64,000 nt of DNA from Ipomoea triloba (GCF_003576645.1 NC_044919.1:28643528-28707527), one strand, 5' to 3'. Numbered from the stretch's first letter, positions 10,444-23,010 are shown. Notes: generated by a model not told the origin, from the sequence alone. Numbers and translations are program-made.

Positions 10444-12061
10444 ATGGAAGCAGACATCTCCGGCGAGTTCCCTTGCTCTTCGATCGCCGTTGATTCCGTT
10501 CTCCGTATCGGTACAGTATGTTTTTCTTCACTCAATTTCTCTTTCTATATATCTCCGCATGTATTTATCATTCAAACAGTGAACTTATCGCAGGCTGGCT
10601 TGATCTGGGGCGGTTTGACTGGCCCTCTCGAAGCCGACAAACAAGGCGAGCACCTTAAATATTTACTTCAGATTTAGTTACTTAGTATTTGTTTGTCATT
10701 CATTCAGATTCATAATTCATTGTCTAAACTTCCACAGGTCTCACTGGTCTTGCTCGTGCGCCGTTCATCGTAAGTTCTTCATTTACTTCTCTCAAACACT
10801 TCTTTGAATGCTATACTGTCTTCTGTGTTCTGAATTCTGATTCTTCCAAATGTGCTCCCATTTTCATTTTTCTTCAAATACAGGCTAGATCAATCGGCCG
10901 GTTGGGCTTTCAATGGGGTAAGAAAAAAAAAATAATCTTGTTTTCTGTGTACTGACAATGCATGTTTTTGAGTTCTGAATTCATTCTTCTGTATATTTTA
11001 GTAGAAAAAGTTTGATTCTTTGAGCGTCTGAGTTTATAATTATAACTTTGTTGAATCGTTTTTCTAAGGGGAAATTTCTTGGTTCCAGTAGGATAGTAAT
11101 GAACTTTTTTTTTTTTTTTTTTTGAAAAGATAGTAATGAACTTCTTTCTTCAAAAATATGAACTTCTGGCTGGTTGCATAAGAAAGGATTTCGCTAGCCT
11201 GCTTTGCCTTCTTGATGACACTAGTATTTTAACCTTGAAAGGAATGAGAAAGAAATAATCTTTTGTATAAAAACTAAGCAATTCTCGAGTTTGGGGGCAT
11301 GGAGGACTGAGCGCTCACAATGGCTAAACGAGTCTAATGGTTATGAACTTAGCCTTCCTGACACCTTGAGAGGAATGAGAAAATAATAATCTTTTGTATA
11401 AAAACTAATGAATTCTCGAGTTTGGAGCACTGAGTGCTCACAATGGCTAAACGAGTCTAGTGGTTATGAACTTAGCCTATCCTGACTTCCATATCCTCAT
11501 TTTCAGAACTTCTTCTCATTATTGTTTTTAATGTTTATCTTTATGCACTTTGGGTTCTTGTCTTCAGGACTCTTTGCTGCAGTTTTCTCATTCACCCATT
11601 GTGGTGTCCAAAGATACAGGAGGAAAGCTGATTTGGTTTGTTCATTTTCACTTTCACTTTGACCTTTTTAGGTCTCTTTGCTACTTTTTACTTGGTTTTT
11701 AAGTCGCAATTCACCTGACTAATTACAGTATGATATTTATGAATATTCACTTTCATGTTTTCTGCTGCACAAGCCTTAGTCATTCGTTACCATGATTTCA
11801 TGTGTTGCAAATCTGCACGATGATGTGACCTGACAAGTATTATGCTGCCACGGTGTTTCCTCTAAGGCTGAGATAGGACACTATCAATGGTTTATCAATG
11901 AAGTTTATGCGCTTCTGTTTTCTTTGCAGGTTAATGTTTTGACAGCAAGCGTCGTAGCAGGCACAGTGATTGGTGGTACGCGACAGTGGAAGCAGGTTGC
12001 CGGAATAACAGGTCTTGTATGTCTCTTATATGGCGCTAACGACGGCTCCAGATCAATCTAG
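10444..12061 (+). CDS. OEP164: Outer envelope pore protein 16-4 (Tim17/Tim22/Tim23/PMP24 family)
   Basis: Six exons (10444-10515, 10594-10645, 10738-10769, 10884-10917, 11568-11635, 11930-12061) join in frame into 129 residues. The protein matches plant OEP16-4 along its whole length: PCSSIAVDSVLRIGTAGLIWG, then ARSIGRLGFQWGLFA, then FTHCGVQRYRRK, then a glycine-rich end (GITGLVCLL). The family forms small alpha-helical channels in plastid envelope or mitochondrial membranes; this isoform's substrate is unsettled. Four glycine-rich helices are apparent. Intron 2 has no usable GT donor before an in-frame stop at 10675-10677 and must use GC (CAAG followed by GCGAGC), with a normal AG acceptor. 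Head-to-head with the PPR gene. Family length is about 130, so the model appears complete. Confidence 0.92.
11232..11490. repeat. Tandem duplication of about 131 bp in OEP16-4 intron 4
   Basis: Bases 11232-11362 and 11363 to about 11490 are imperfect direct copies. Both contain ACCTTGA, ATAATCTTTTGTATAAAAAC, and a later block ending GGTTATGAACTTAGCC. The duplication lies inside the intron and does not affect coding. Confidence 0.85.
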
Positions 12062-12899
12062 AAAGCATTTGGGGAAGAAGTGAATGAGTAGGCCAAGGGA
12101 CTGACTTCCAGCTTGATTCATCTCCTGCCACAGAAGTTATACATTCACATTATCATTGTGATTACTTGGTTTTGTGATCTTCTCACTTATAGTTCATAGT
12201 TTGAACCTCAACTAGAGTCTTTTCAAGTTTCTAGGAGTAAAACTATTGCTGCATTGTAGAATCAATGCTTACATCTTCATAAGAGAGATAGAAAAATTGT
12301 CTTTTGAACAAAGAATATTGCATACATGACATTCTTAACATTCGAGATTCAACTTGTGTTATGTAAGTTTGACTTTTATTAAAGTGATCTTGTTGCCGCA
12401 TTAGCAACCTACCTACCAATTGTCCAAACATCTGGTTAACTATAAACAACTTATCATTTTCGTTTTGCCCAACCTCGCAAAATTATATTATTATAAATTA
12501 TGTCAATTTAGCTTCAAGATTTATCTCTAAATTAGTATTATTGAACTTCATCCTATGATTGGATGAGATTTTTCACCTACTAATAATGATCTAAAAAGAT
12601 TCTATTTTTATCATTATCCAAACAAAAAAGTTGTGGAAGGAGGGATGGGCTAAGCCCATACGTCACTTGTCATTATTATCTGAATTTCGCTACGAACCAA
12701 AAGTCCAAAACCGAGCTTCCTCATTTCACTCCACCGTTGCACGCCATGAATGATAATATTATCAACTTCTCCAAATCTCTTCCTCACACCGTCTTCTTAT
12801 AACAAGCATTATACACAGATCTGGCACGCTGGGCATATATGTTGAGCCCCGTTTCTTAGCAAAATTTTGGTTCTTTTCTTCTTTTTTTCTTGGCAAAAG
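12062..12899. other. OEP16-4 3' end and upstream region of the hydrolase gene
   Basis: AT-rich sequence without coding potential between two plus-strand genes. The last 200 bases before 12900 are pyrimidine-rich and probably hold the hydrolase leader. No mobile element was recognised. Confidence 0.5.
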
Positions 12900-15800
12900 A
12901 TGGCTTTTGAATATCAAGAGGTTTGTCGTCTATATAGCCCTTGCACGTTTGATCATGGTTACATGTTATTATATCCACGTCTGGGAATGATGTTGAATGG
13001 TTAAAATTATTGTCAGGGATACATAAGGAATTCAAGAGGGGTGCAGCTTTTTACTTGCAGATGGCTGCCCTTTTCTTCTCCAAAGGCTCTTGTTTTCCTT
13101 TGCCATGGTCTCTCTCTCTCTCTCTCTCCTCTCTTTGTTTTGTTTTATGATTTTTTTTTCTGGTTTTCAATAGAGATTGATTAAAGAGGTTTCAGGGTAT
13201 GGCATGGAATGCAGTGATTTCATGAGAGGTAATAAATGTTTGTTCCCTCCAATCTTACTTGTTTTCACTTTTTTTTTTTTTTTTTTTTTTGGTTTTTTAA
13301 TATTCTTTTGGAGGCTGTCATCAATGCAGGGTGTGATGCCTCTATCTGCTGTTTCTTTCAGTCTTTTTGCCCTTCCCAAACTATTCTAATTATGCCACTG
13401 CAATTCTAGAAAACCAACCAATTGAGCAAAGTGAATCCTCTTGTTTTCAGACAATATAATGAACCTTGTTGAGGTTGTTTCTTTTGGTCCCTCAAAAAGA
13501 TTCTTCCTTTTCCAGCATTAATTCAAGAATGGATATCCCAATCTTACTATTTAGACAAAAATAAAAAATAAAAAATATTGTTCGATCAATTTTTGGTTGA
13601 AAGATGAGTTCCCATTAGCATTTTAACCAAGGACCCAGAAATTTCAATGACCTTAGCTGGAAAGTGCAGGGCAATATCCTAATCTCTTGCTCCCTTATCC
13701 TCAACTTTAAGTAACTTCACACCATACCAGTTGAACTTGCAGTTTTATATTATTATTTTTTTGTTTCCCCTTTCTTTGATTTACGGGAAAGCTCACGACC
13801 AAATATGTGCTCAGGATGAAGCTCGTCTTGTGCCCCTAATTGGCAAAGGATCACAACGAGTTAAACCAATCTAAGTTGTCCATTGTTGACCGGCTCAAAC
13901 CAAAACGGCCAATAGACCCCTCCGAGGGGTCGAACTTGAAACCTTGTGGTTAGATGGTTACCAAGCCAACTACCCGACCAACTTAGTTGGGGTTGCCATG
14001 TCTCCCCTTTCTCACCCTTTTATAGTGCACATGCAATTATCCAAAGTTGCAAACTGCTAGAATATTAAGTGGCGCAATAATTGGTGCTGTTATTATCTGT
14101 TCTAATATTTTTTTTGAAACCATTATCTGTTCTAATATGAAAGATTCTGCACATCATATTTAAATGAGAACTCATCTGGCACACCCTTCCTTCCCTTTTA
14201 AGCTTTTAAAGATATTGTTTAATGTTTAATATTTTGCAGTTTATGCTATGAGATAGTCTTTCATTGTTGCTTTATGCAATACATTATTCATGCTTTTCTG
14301 CTTCAAATAGAAAACATAAATACTTCTGTAGGTAAATTATGTTGAGCAAATGGTAGTTTGTAATTACAGTTCAACTATAGCAGTTTAGAATACAGCTAGA
14401 AAATAGTGGCTTGCCGAGTTCAAACCCCCGAGATTCGAGAGTGATAAATTTTGTTCATTCAATCAACAGACCTTATAACGTTTGGATCTTATGAACTAGA
14501 GTATGCACAAATGACAAAATTTTACACTGCAACAGAGATTGGAGAGTGATAAATTTATATGAGATTATCATGATGGTTCTAAGTTCAACAAACTGTATGA
14601 TCATGATATCTTATACTCTGCATTTGTTGTAACTAGATGTTGGGATCAAGCTAGCGAGCCATGGCTATGCTGTGTATGGAATTGATTATGAAGGGCATGG
14701 ACGGTCAATGGGTGCTCGCTGTTACATCGAAAGCTTTGACAACATTGTGAAGGATTGCAGTCTCTACTTCAAATCAGTTTGTGGTAAGCTGTCATCTTTC
14801 ATTGTTACATCACCTGAGAGGGACTAGATACCAATTTTGATACATGTAAAAGGGTTTCCATGCATCTAAGGCTATCATTATCCCTGCAATACTCTCTCAC
14901 TTTCAAAAGTAGGTCCTACCTCCACATCACCCCATTTGCATTTTATTTACTATTCGTACTACATCCCTACAAATTCAATTAACTTTCTAAGGTGGACCCT
15001 AATATCACATCAATTTAAAATATTAACTCAAAACTATATTTAAAAAAATAAAAGTACTACTCCGTACATGGCAGCCTTTGTTGCCATTTTGCAGCAAAAG
15101 CAGTCATTAGCAAGTTTGCTAAAACAAGAAACTTGCTATTTGATGTGGCAAACAAAGTAATAAAAAAATAATTTTTCTTTTAGCCACCTCACCTAGGAAG
15201 TGCCTTACTTGCTGGGTTACAGCCTAACAACTAGTGATTATTGAATTAAACGTGCTCGTTTAAGCTATATATTGAATTAAACGAGCTCGTTTAAGCTATA
15301 TTTACCATTTGCTTCATCTGCAGCCTAAAGTTTGTCATTTTGGATTCCAGCACAGGAGGAGTACAGAGAGAAGAGAAGGTTTTTGTATGGGGAATCTATG
15401 GGAGGGGCAGTGGCACTGTTAATACACAAAATGGATCCTTCTTTCTGGCATGGCGCGATTCTTGTTGCCCCTATGTGCAAGGTAGAATGACTGGACATCC
15501 ATATAGAAGAATGAATCATGTATGTTATTATTGAACGTAATATATATAAATAAATAAGGAATTATATCTTTCAGATATCTGAGAAGGTGAAGCCACATCC
15601 CCTGGTTATAAGCTTGCTCACTAAAGTTGAAGATGTGATACCAAAGTGGAAAATTGTTCCCACAAAAGACATCATAGATTCAGCCTTCAAAGACCCCGTG
15701 AAACGTGAGGAGGTGAGTTTGATCATTAGAGTAAAATGGTAAAACCCGAGAAATCACAAGGACAATTTTCTTAATAAATATTGTTGAACATAGATACGGG

Positions 15801-16381
15801 GAAACAAGTTGATCTACCAGAAGAAACCCAGATTGAAAACCGCTCTAGAAATGCTAAGAACTAGCATGAACCTCGAGGAAAGTTTGTGGAAGGTAAGCAT
15901 TACTATATTGCTCAAATTCTATGATGCACAAAAACTCCCGGGGGTTAGTATTTCTCTCACGTTTTGTATCTTGCATTTTCCTGTTTCCCGTTCTCAACGT
16001 AGCTCAATAGAGTTGATGCAACAGATATTTACTTGTGTTTGACAGATTACACTTCCATTCTTCGTGCTGCATGGCGAAGCAGATACAGTAACAGATCCAG
16101 AAGTGAGCAAGGCATTGTACAAACAAGCCAGTAGTAAAGACAAGACAATCAAATTGTATCCTGGAATGTGGCATGGTCTGACATCCGGTGAGCCTGATGA
16201 CAACATTGAAATTGTGTTTTCAGACATTATTTCTTGGCTTGATAAGCGATCGTCAAATGAAACTGATGCTACTTCCCAATCCCAAGTAATTCCAGTTCCT
16301 GCCTCGGGGATGATACCACGAAGAACAACATCACACACGAGTTATTTCTGCAGACGCGCACAATTTCATTCTGCAATGTAA
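12900..16381 (+). CDS. MAGL: Monoacylglycerol lipase-like alpha/beta hydrolase (caffeoylshikimate esterase-like family)
   Basis: Eight exons (12900-12920, 13017-13107, 13196-13228, 14637-14783, 15351-15481, 15575-15712, 15794-15892, 16046-16381) join to 331 residues with all phases kept. It is an alpha/beta-fold serine hydrolase expected to cleave monoacylglycerols or related esters. The oxyanion-hole motif is LCHGYG (H37-G38). The catalytic Ser113 sits in GESMGG, Asp233 in HGEADTV and His263 in GMWHGL. The conserved block VPTKDIIDSAFKD fits the plant MAGL family. No signal peptide is seen. Exon 1 (21 nt) and exon 3 (33 nt) are unusually small and easily missed; the exon 2 donor lies in a TC microsatellite. 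The last 50 residues are divergent and polar, as is common in this family. The closest Arabidopsis relatives from memory are At3g62860 and At2g47630. Confidence 0.93.
13764..13998 (-). mobile_element. tRNA-derived SINE-like insertion in hydrolase intron 3
   Basis: Read on the minus strand it starts GGCAACCCCAACTAAGTTGG. It has an A-box-like AAGTTGGTCGGGTAGTTGG and a B-box-like AAGTTCGACCCC about 35 bases on, and ends in an A-rich tail (GGGGAAACAAAAAAAT). These are the parts of a tRNA-related SINE. Decayed relatives seem present at about 26650-26760 and 28000-28070. Target duplications were not resolved. Confidence 0.5.
15241..15302. repeat. 31-bp direct repeat, two units, in hydrolase intron 4
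   Basis: Two copies of a 31-base unit beginning TTGAATTAAACG and containing CTCGTTTAAGCTATAT, differing at one or two bases. It lies just upstream of the exon 5 acceptor. Confidence 0.85.
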
Positions 16382-16756
16382 AGATCTTAGTAATAATATA
16401 TTTGATATGTTCTGTCACCTGCTTAATGCTGTGATGAGTTCCACCACCATTTTCACCTGTTTAATAGTATCTTTCCACACAAAATGGGAGGAACAGCAAT
16501 GTTGATTTGATCAAAAAACAAACTGCAGTGTGAACACTTGTATTCATGTATTATAAACGTACACCGAATGATAGATTATGGTGATCACTTGGCATTTAGG
16601 AATCTAACTTGGCAAGCAACCAATAACAGATGCTGTCAACATTCCATGTCACAAAAAGTACAATTGATTTAATTCTTTATTCTCAGAGGATTCAGAAGCA
16701 TTCATGTCAACCTGCTTCAAATGGTTAAAACCATAACAATAAAGGAAAAATGTCAA
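16382..16756. other. Convergent intergenic region between hydrolase and NDUFS5
   Basis: Only 375 bases separate two genes that face each other, so their 3' UTRs may overlap. Bases 16432-16459 are an exact 28-bp copy of the end of the NDUFS5 coding sequence (16761-16788), in the same orientation. Confidence 0.6.
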
Positions 16757-18489
16757 TCAATGATGAGTTCCACCACCATTTTCACCTGCCTTGTCCTTCT
16801 GCACAGCTGCTCTTAGTTGACGCTGCTCTTCCTTGTATATCCGATTCCTGCGTTGATACTGCAAACAATAGAAAATCTTTGTTGATGCAACAATATAACC
16901 TTTTCATGTTAATTCCATACAATATGCCAATATTAATGGTGTGTGGGTTAAAATAAACAGGCATGCATTTCGTATTTCATGCAACCATTAAAATTTATAA
17001 AAAAGGAAAGGCTTGCTGGTTGTGAAGGATGAAAGCAAAAAAGACTTCCATTCTAAAATTGTACTTACACCTACCTATGGGAGAATTAATTGAAACTAAA
17101 GTTGAAGCAGAGAGAGAGACAATGAAACAAATTAACCTTCTCTGGTTGACATCTATTTAGTAACCAATAATATTACTATTATGCTTTCCATTCCTCTGGA
17201 AACTTTCCTGTTTCCAAGATGCTACTGAAATCTCCCAACCCACCAACCCCCCCCCGAGTTCAAAAATAATGTGTTATTCAGGCTAAAGATCCAATAGAGC
17301 ATGAAACTTGAGAACATCAAACTGGTCAAACAATTCCATCTTTTTGTTGTATGTAAATGAATAAATCATCCTCCTAGACAGTATCATAAATTGTCCTCAC
17401 ATGATACACTGCACATACATAACAAGGGACAAATAAAGAACTATAGAGGAACCTGAAGAATAAAAGCCACATTTGAGGACCTGAAATCACATTCATGACA
17501 TACCCACGTATACTTTCAACAATCTTAATGGCATTTGCCATTTTGGTGATTTTTATGGGTATGCTGTTTAGAAGTCTCATTTTCTTTCTTTCTTTCTTTT
17601 GTTTCAATTGTTTGTTTTGCATTTTTATCATTGTCTCTGTCTCTCTTATCCCTTTTTCGCCTTCTATATTCCCATCCCAAAAAGAAAAACATCACCATAT
17701 TTTACCACCACAGATGATGGAGATACCATCACCCAGAAAAGGAATGCTTCACCTTTTTATGAAGGAGCCTTTGCTTTTCAAGCCATGTTTTTCTTTTCTT
17801 TTTTCTTATTTTCCTTCACTGACGAAAAACAAGATAACTATTGGCACAACTACAGGTTAGGTGGTGCCTAAAAGTTCATCTTATAACAGATAAAATATGC
17901 AAAGTGTTTACATTCACCTTAGCCTCAAAATCTATGTTCACAAAAAATGGAGGGTAGGGTCCTTCACATTTGCAAGAATGCCATGTTACCTACTCTTGAC
18001 TACCAATGAAAAACACTGCTGGGACAATGGCATAATCTATTAAGAACAAATGGTCTAAGCATTGATTTCTCGGCTAAGAAGATCACCGATCTAAGAAAGA
18101 CACAAAGAGCAATGCTATCTATTACTGACTGAAATAATTGAATATATCCTAATACTACAAAGCTCTAATTTTAATCTCAAAACCCTACATCACCTGGACT
18201 GATTTGGGCCCAGCTGGAAATGAACATCCTTAACAAAAACAATAGCTCCTCCATATGAGATCAAAAGCTCGAATCTAAATTTGGATAGATATGAAGCGGA
18301 AAGAAAGAATTAAGAGCATAAAGTGAGTAGAGGAAGGACCTCTTTGGAGTGGTGGAGACACTCGAGATAGTCTTCTCGGAGAAGAGCGCAGTCCTTGGGC
18401 TCTCGGCAGCCGGACATACATTCGCTGAAATCCATCCAGAAATCGTAGCAACGGCCTTTGTTCCCCGTAATTCCCCATCCCGACGCCAT
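16757..18489 (-). CDS. NDUFS5: NADH dehydrogenase (ubiquinone) iron-sulfur protein 5 (complex I 15-kDa subunit)
   Basis: Two coding exons, 18489-18340 and 16858-16757, give 83 residues. NDUFS5 is a small accessory subunit of mitochondrial complex I on the intermembrane-space side, imported by the MIA40 disulfide route. The twin CX9C motif is intact: Cys14-x9-Cys24 and Cys34-x9-Cys44, with an extra Cys28. The N-terminus MASGWGITGNKGRC matches plant homologues almost exactly. The C-terminus is a basic helix (YQRRNRIYKEEQRQLRAA) ending GGGTHH. The 1481-base intron contains no gene. Three site II motifs lie upstream. Arabidopsis relatives from memory are At3g62790 and At2g47690. Confidence 0.96.
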
Positions 18490-18597
18490 TCTCTTCTTCT
18501 GAAACTCTTCGCCGAAGAAAGTGTGATCGCAGCAAGAGCAACACCAACAATGCCGTCCAAGCAGAGTGAGGGAGATGGTGAATGGTCCTAATCCATA

Positions 18598-18628
18598 AGC
18601 CCACATTGAAGCCCAAATTCGCGGCCCA
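18598..18628 (-). promoter_or_regulatory. Three site II motifs upstream of NDUFS5
   Basis: AGCCCA at 18598-18603 and 18610-18615 and GGCCCA at 18623-18628 read TGGGCT, TGGGCT and TGGGCC on the coding strand, about 110-140 bases before the start codon. Clustered site II elements are characteristic of nuclear genes for respiratory-chain subunits in plants. Confidence 0.65.
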
Positions 18629-18633
18629 ACAAA

Positions 18634-18870
18634 TTAGTGCGTAGACCATGGTCCACATAATTGTGTGGACCATAAATATAATGTACATTTTTTTTTGAAA
18701 CTTAATGTACATTTTTAATATACTAAAAGTACATTATTTGTGTATTGAATGTATACTATTTTATAATATATAAAATAATATATCTTCAGTACTCAAATAA
18801 TATACTTTACGTACACAAATAATATATTATTTATTGTTCACACAACTGTGTGAACCATAATCCATGTAAT
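18634..18870. mobile_element. MITE-like repeat, copy 2 of a three-copy family
   Basis: Ends are inverted: ACCATGGTCCACATAATTGT at the left and the complement-like ACAACTGTGTGAACCATAAT at the right. The interior is AT-rich with repeated TGTACATTT and AATAATATA. It is related to 10105-10270 and 49349-49545 and abuts the NDUFS5 promoter. Confidence 0.65.
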
Positions 18871-18879
18871 AATAATTGA

Positions 18880-20137
18880 GGGGGGTGTATTCAATCATGA
18901 CTTTCATAGAATTTTTAAGACTTTTATGAACTTTAAAAGTTTGGAGGTATTCAATTCAAACTTTTAGAGAGTATTTAAAAGTCATGCGGTATTCGATCAA
19001 GATTTTTAATGAGTTTTTAAAAGTCATGTGGTATTCAATTAAAACTTTTAAAGAATCTTTAAAAGTCATGTGGTATTCAAAAAGTTATGAATTTGTAAGG
19101 ATTTTTTAATTTTAGAACTTCTGTAGACTTTTATATACTTTTCCTTCTCAAATATAAATAGTTGAAATCCAACCCCCAACCCCAAGATTTCAAAATTTCC
19201 TTTCTACCTGAAGGTTTTTTTTTTTCTCTCTCTATTTAAACTCTATTTTTTTCTCCTTATTTAAAATTTTAAACTTTATAAACCTTATACCTAAATTCAA
19301 TAAATTATTTTTCTTCATTATCCTATATTTTCTACATACCTAAACTCTACCAATTTTTTTTCTCTCTCCTAAACTTTACAATCTTCCTCTAAAAATTCAA
19401 AATAATATTATTTTTATTTCATTGTTGCTTGTATATTTTGATTTTTTTTTCTATGAACTTTGTATCCCTAACTTCTAAACTTTTTCTTCTGAATACATGA
19501 ACAGAGTAAATTTTTTTTATCTATCACCGTCAACTTTTAATATATGTTTCATAATATTCATATGTTTATTCGTAATATATTTTTTCTTTTTTCTTTTTAA
19601 TAACATGCTATTACGAATAGTGAACTATTGTTCGCAATAGCAATTTGAGACTACAAAGAGAAGCACCTTGTTGTTGTTAGCAGTCTCATATTGTTATTGC
19701 AAATAATAACTCTTTGCTTGATACCTAGCAGTATATCAAATATAATTTTTATATATATTATTAATTTTTTTTTATTTTATGCAACTAGTAATTATATTTT
19801 TTTAAATATTAATTTCTCAAGAAAAAGTAATTATATTTTTAAATATTTTATTTCAACAATTCTATAACTATAAATTTTAGTGTTTAATATTGTTATGAAT
19901 TGCTTATGAAAGTTTGTAAGGATATATTCAATTTAGAATTTTAATGACTTTTGTAGACTTTTTAAAATAAAAAAGTTGATAAAAGTTTATACAAGTTTTT
20001 TATACAGACTTTTATAGAGTCTTACGAAGTTTTAAAAAGTTTTGAACGACTCTATAAAAGTCAATAAAAGTTTATTAAAATCTATCATTTTAAAAATTTT
20101 TAAAAATCTACAAAAGTCATGATTGAATACACCCGCC
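18880..20137. mobile_element. PIF/Harbinger-like non-autonomous DNA transposon
   Basis: The element is 1258 bp. Terminal inverted repeats GGGGGGTGTATTCAATCATG (left) and GGCGGGTGTATTCAATCATG (right, complement) extend about 25 bp with one mismatch. A 3-bp duplication, TGA, flanks it (18877-18879 and 20138-20140). The subterminal regions repeat TAAAAGTCATG and GTATTCAATTA several times on each side, as transposase-binding repeats often do. There is no coding frame. The class is inferred from the 3-bp duplication and the G-rich ends. Confidence 0.65.
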
Positions 20138-20676
20138 TGAGTCTTTCCCGTCAATAACTTATTTTTTCTTATTTATATTCAGACACCGAATATTATATGT
20201 AAAAATATTAGATGTTGTATGAAAAAAATTCAATGGTTTAACTTGAGTAAATCACTTTTGAAATAAGAAAATTTAAAAAGTTCAAATGTAATGCTCTAGT
20301 AGATGATTATCCAATCGGATGTAGACTCCAACAGAAAATGACTGGGAAACAAAAACTATAGAATGAAAATAGTAGATAGTTTAGGGATTATGCTCCCTTG
20401 CATTTTCTTTCATATCCAAACAAGGAGGAAAAAGAAAAGTTTCTACACCATTTTCTTTCTTAATCATGTATTAACCAATAAGAATATAATGCAAAAAGTT
20501 ACAGACAGGCCAAAATTTGATAGTGTTGATTAAGCTGGGAGGGCAAAAAGTAACACTGTATAAAAAGATCAACATGCCAACACATGGAAGCCATTGGAGC
20601 TCTGAGCATAGTTGAGTTGAGCATCTAATTGAAAGATTCAAAGGCATTGCTATTCAATTTGCAAACAGGTTACTGT

Positions 20677-23010
20677 CTAATCTTCCTCAATTTCTTCTTC
20701 TTCCTCCTCTTCCTCTTCTTCTTCATCTTCTTCTTCCAAATCCTCGTCGCTTTCTTGCTGGTTTTCAGTTTCACTTCCTTGCTGTTTTTCGGCGCCACTA
20801 TTTCCTGAAAGTTGCAAAAATGGTAGCTATAAATATTCTGAGGGCTGCATTGCTCCACAATCAGGAAAAACTCTGATATTCCTATGTAGGCCTTGCAAAT
20901 ATTCTAGTTGTTAAAAGAAAAATAGTACGGAGTAATATTTTCTAGAATTAGTCGATGCTTGCCAAATGAAATAAATAACTGTAAAAAATAAAATGCATAC
21001 CAAATTCACTAAAAATGACTCCACCAGAACATAATCCCTCCTCAATCCTGACTAGTTGGAGAGTCATTCTAGGCCCAATTTCTTGAAGTTTGACAGCACT
21101 TTTTGTTGAGGCTTTATTTAGTCTACCGAGATCAGTTGCTAAATTTACAGTTGCTGCCTCATCATCTGCTTCGCTTTCTGATCCATAACCAGCCCTAATA
21201 ACCAAAACAAGAATGACAGAAAACAAATCAATTGAATAGGACAAGACTATAGCACACTTGGATCTTTCTTCTTTATCCATTAACGAGATGTTACAAAAGG
21301 CCATTGCTTAGTATCTTCCTGTTATACTTTCTACTAGATGTAATTCTCTAACTCTTGAATGATTTTTTTTTTGGATTTTGCAGCGAACCAAGGTTAGCTT
21401 AACTAAAAGTTTAACCTACACCTCCCGTTCTCTCATTAACCATGTTAATATCAAATCCCCAAAAGAATTTGGAACTAGTTGAGTTGATCTGACTTGCTAC
21501 CCATTCTCAGCCCAACCAAAAGATGATCTAGCGCATATTGTACTTGAAAGAAAGATCAAATCCTCACTTGTCGTGGGCCAATTTGAGGTGCCTTTTCCCT
21601 GGGGGGAACAAGATTTAAAATAAGAGTTTAGAAAAGAGAAACAAACATACTTTGTAATAAAGTCGCTCATATCTTGAAGACTACTTAGATTAGGCACTTG
21701 ATGGCTTTGTACAAATTTCCGTATCCTGCGTGAAACACCAACAGGCTGTAGCCTGATTGAGTAATGCCGAAAGTCAATAACTTTCTTCTCCTTGTCATAG
21801 TTAAGTAACACAATCCTTTGGCAAGAAGAAAGCTTGACCTGCAAGATGGCTAATGATTACTTAGGAGCAACAAAATAGATGTTCTATATGTAATATGCTG
21901 TGTGTGTATTATATCTGATGAGTTTCACCCACAGTGTTTATATCGATGGCAGGGAAGATATTCTGAAACATAATAGTAGTGAGCTTTAGATGTTGTTCCC
22001 CAGTCCCAAAACCAGAAAGCACAATCTGCAATATTAATTTACAGAGTTTAGCAAAGCAAGCAAACAATAACCATATCTTGACAGTACAGGGTTTCTAATA
22101 TAGACTTGGAACAAATTCGGCATCAGAATCATATCTATATCCATATGACAATAAGTGGAGTTTTAAGTGTAAAAGATTACCAAGGGAGAGTTTTTAAAAA
22201 GATTTGGAGGACGCCTTGGGTGCAATTGAGATTTTGCAATGTCAGCAGCCAGTGCATACTCAAGTATTTTAAATGTAAGGGTTGGGCCCTGAGGGGCACG
22301 AGCAACCCGTAAGTATGGAGAAGCATTGGTTTTTGATAAAATGAGAAAATGTGTAACACCCATAGGCCCTGCAAAATTCAAGAACTCCTTGAGCTTATTG
22401 CGCTTCGTTTCCTGCAAGACAAAGCAGAAAAGTGACAGTGAGTACATGCAGAACCTAAAATATCTGCCACAGAATGCCAATCACGCTATGTGGGAATGCA
22501 ATTGAAAAATGTATTCAAGTTCCTAGCTTAGAGTTCAAGTTGAGTCGCTCTCATTTTGAAGCCATCTCTCCTTTTTAATCTTTTCCTTTTAAGGTCGAAA
22601 ATCAAAATATCACCTGATTCACCTCTGTTGTTTTTTAAAATCTTTTTGCATGAAATCCTACTGAAAGTTTACAAGGAAAATGCTTACCCTGAGATTGAGA
22701 GCAGTGTAAGGACGCATTAATTCTCTCAAATCTGTTCGCAATGTTCTAAGAGAACCAGGCAACTTCCCCCTCGAAAACACCATGCTCTGGGGAATCTTGT
22801 CCCCAGTTATCTGATCAACATTTGGTTGCTTCTTACCGATTGGTTTCACAACAAGCTTCCTTTTTTTCTGAAAATTGTAATATTCAAACATCTCAATTCA
22901 AACATTAAGACATTGACATGTCAATCTAGACATCCAAAATCCACCCGAACAGCTACTAACTGAACTAGAGGGAAATAGCTTCAACTACTTACATTTCTAA
23001 AACGAGCCAT
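20677..23010 (-). CDS. PPAN: Peter Pan-like protein, Brix-domain ribosome biogenesis factor
   Basis: Seven coding exons (23010-22993, 22867-22688, 22411-22181, 22025-21933, 21838-21651, 21194-21001, 20804-20677) join to 343 residues. PPAN (yeast Ssf1/2) is a nucleolar factor needed for 27S pre-rRNA processing and 60S assembly. A short basic N-terminus precedes the Brix domain (about residues 30-290). Landmarks are IPQSMVFSRGKLPGSL, FLNFAGPMGVTHFLILSK, RVARAPQGPTLTF, VLSGFG, IDFRHYSIRLQPVGVSRRI and QEIGPRMTLQLVRIEEG. The tail is strongly acidic (long Glu/Asp run) in the last exon. The first coding exon is only 18 nt. A leader exon ending near 23384 with a GTGAGT donor implies a 5'-UTR intron, and a telo-box lies upstream. 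Confidence 0.95.

Noticed and set aside
17374..17871. Frames of 85-121 residues in the NDUFS5 intron
   Set aside because: Low-complexity, membrane-like translations of T-rich intron sequence with no splice context.
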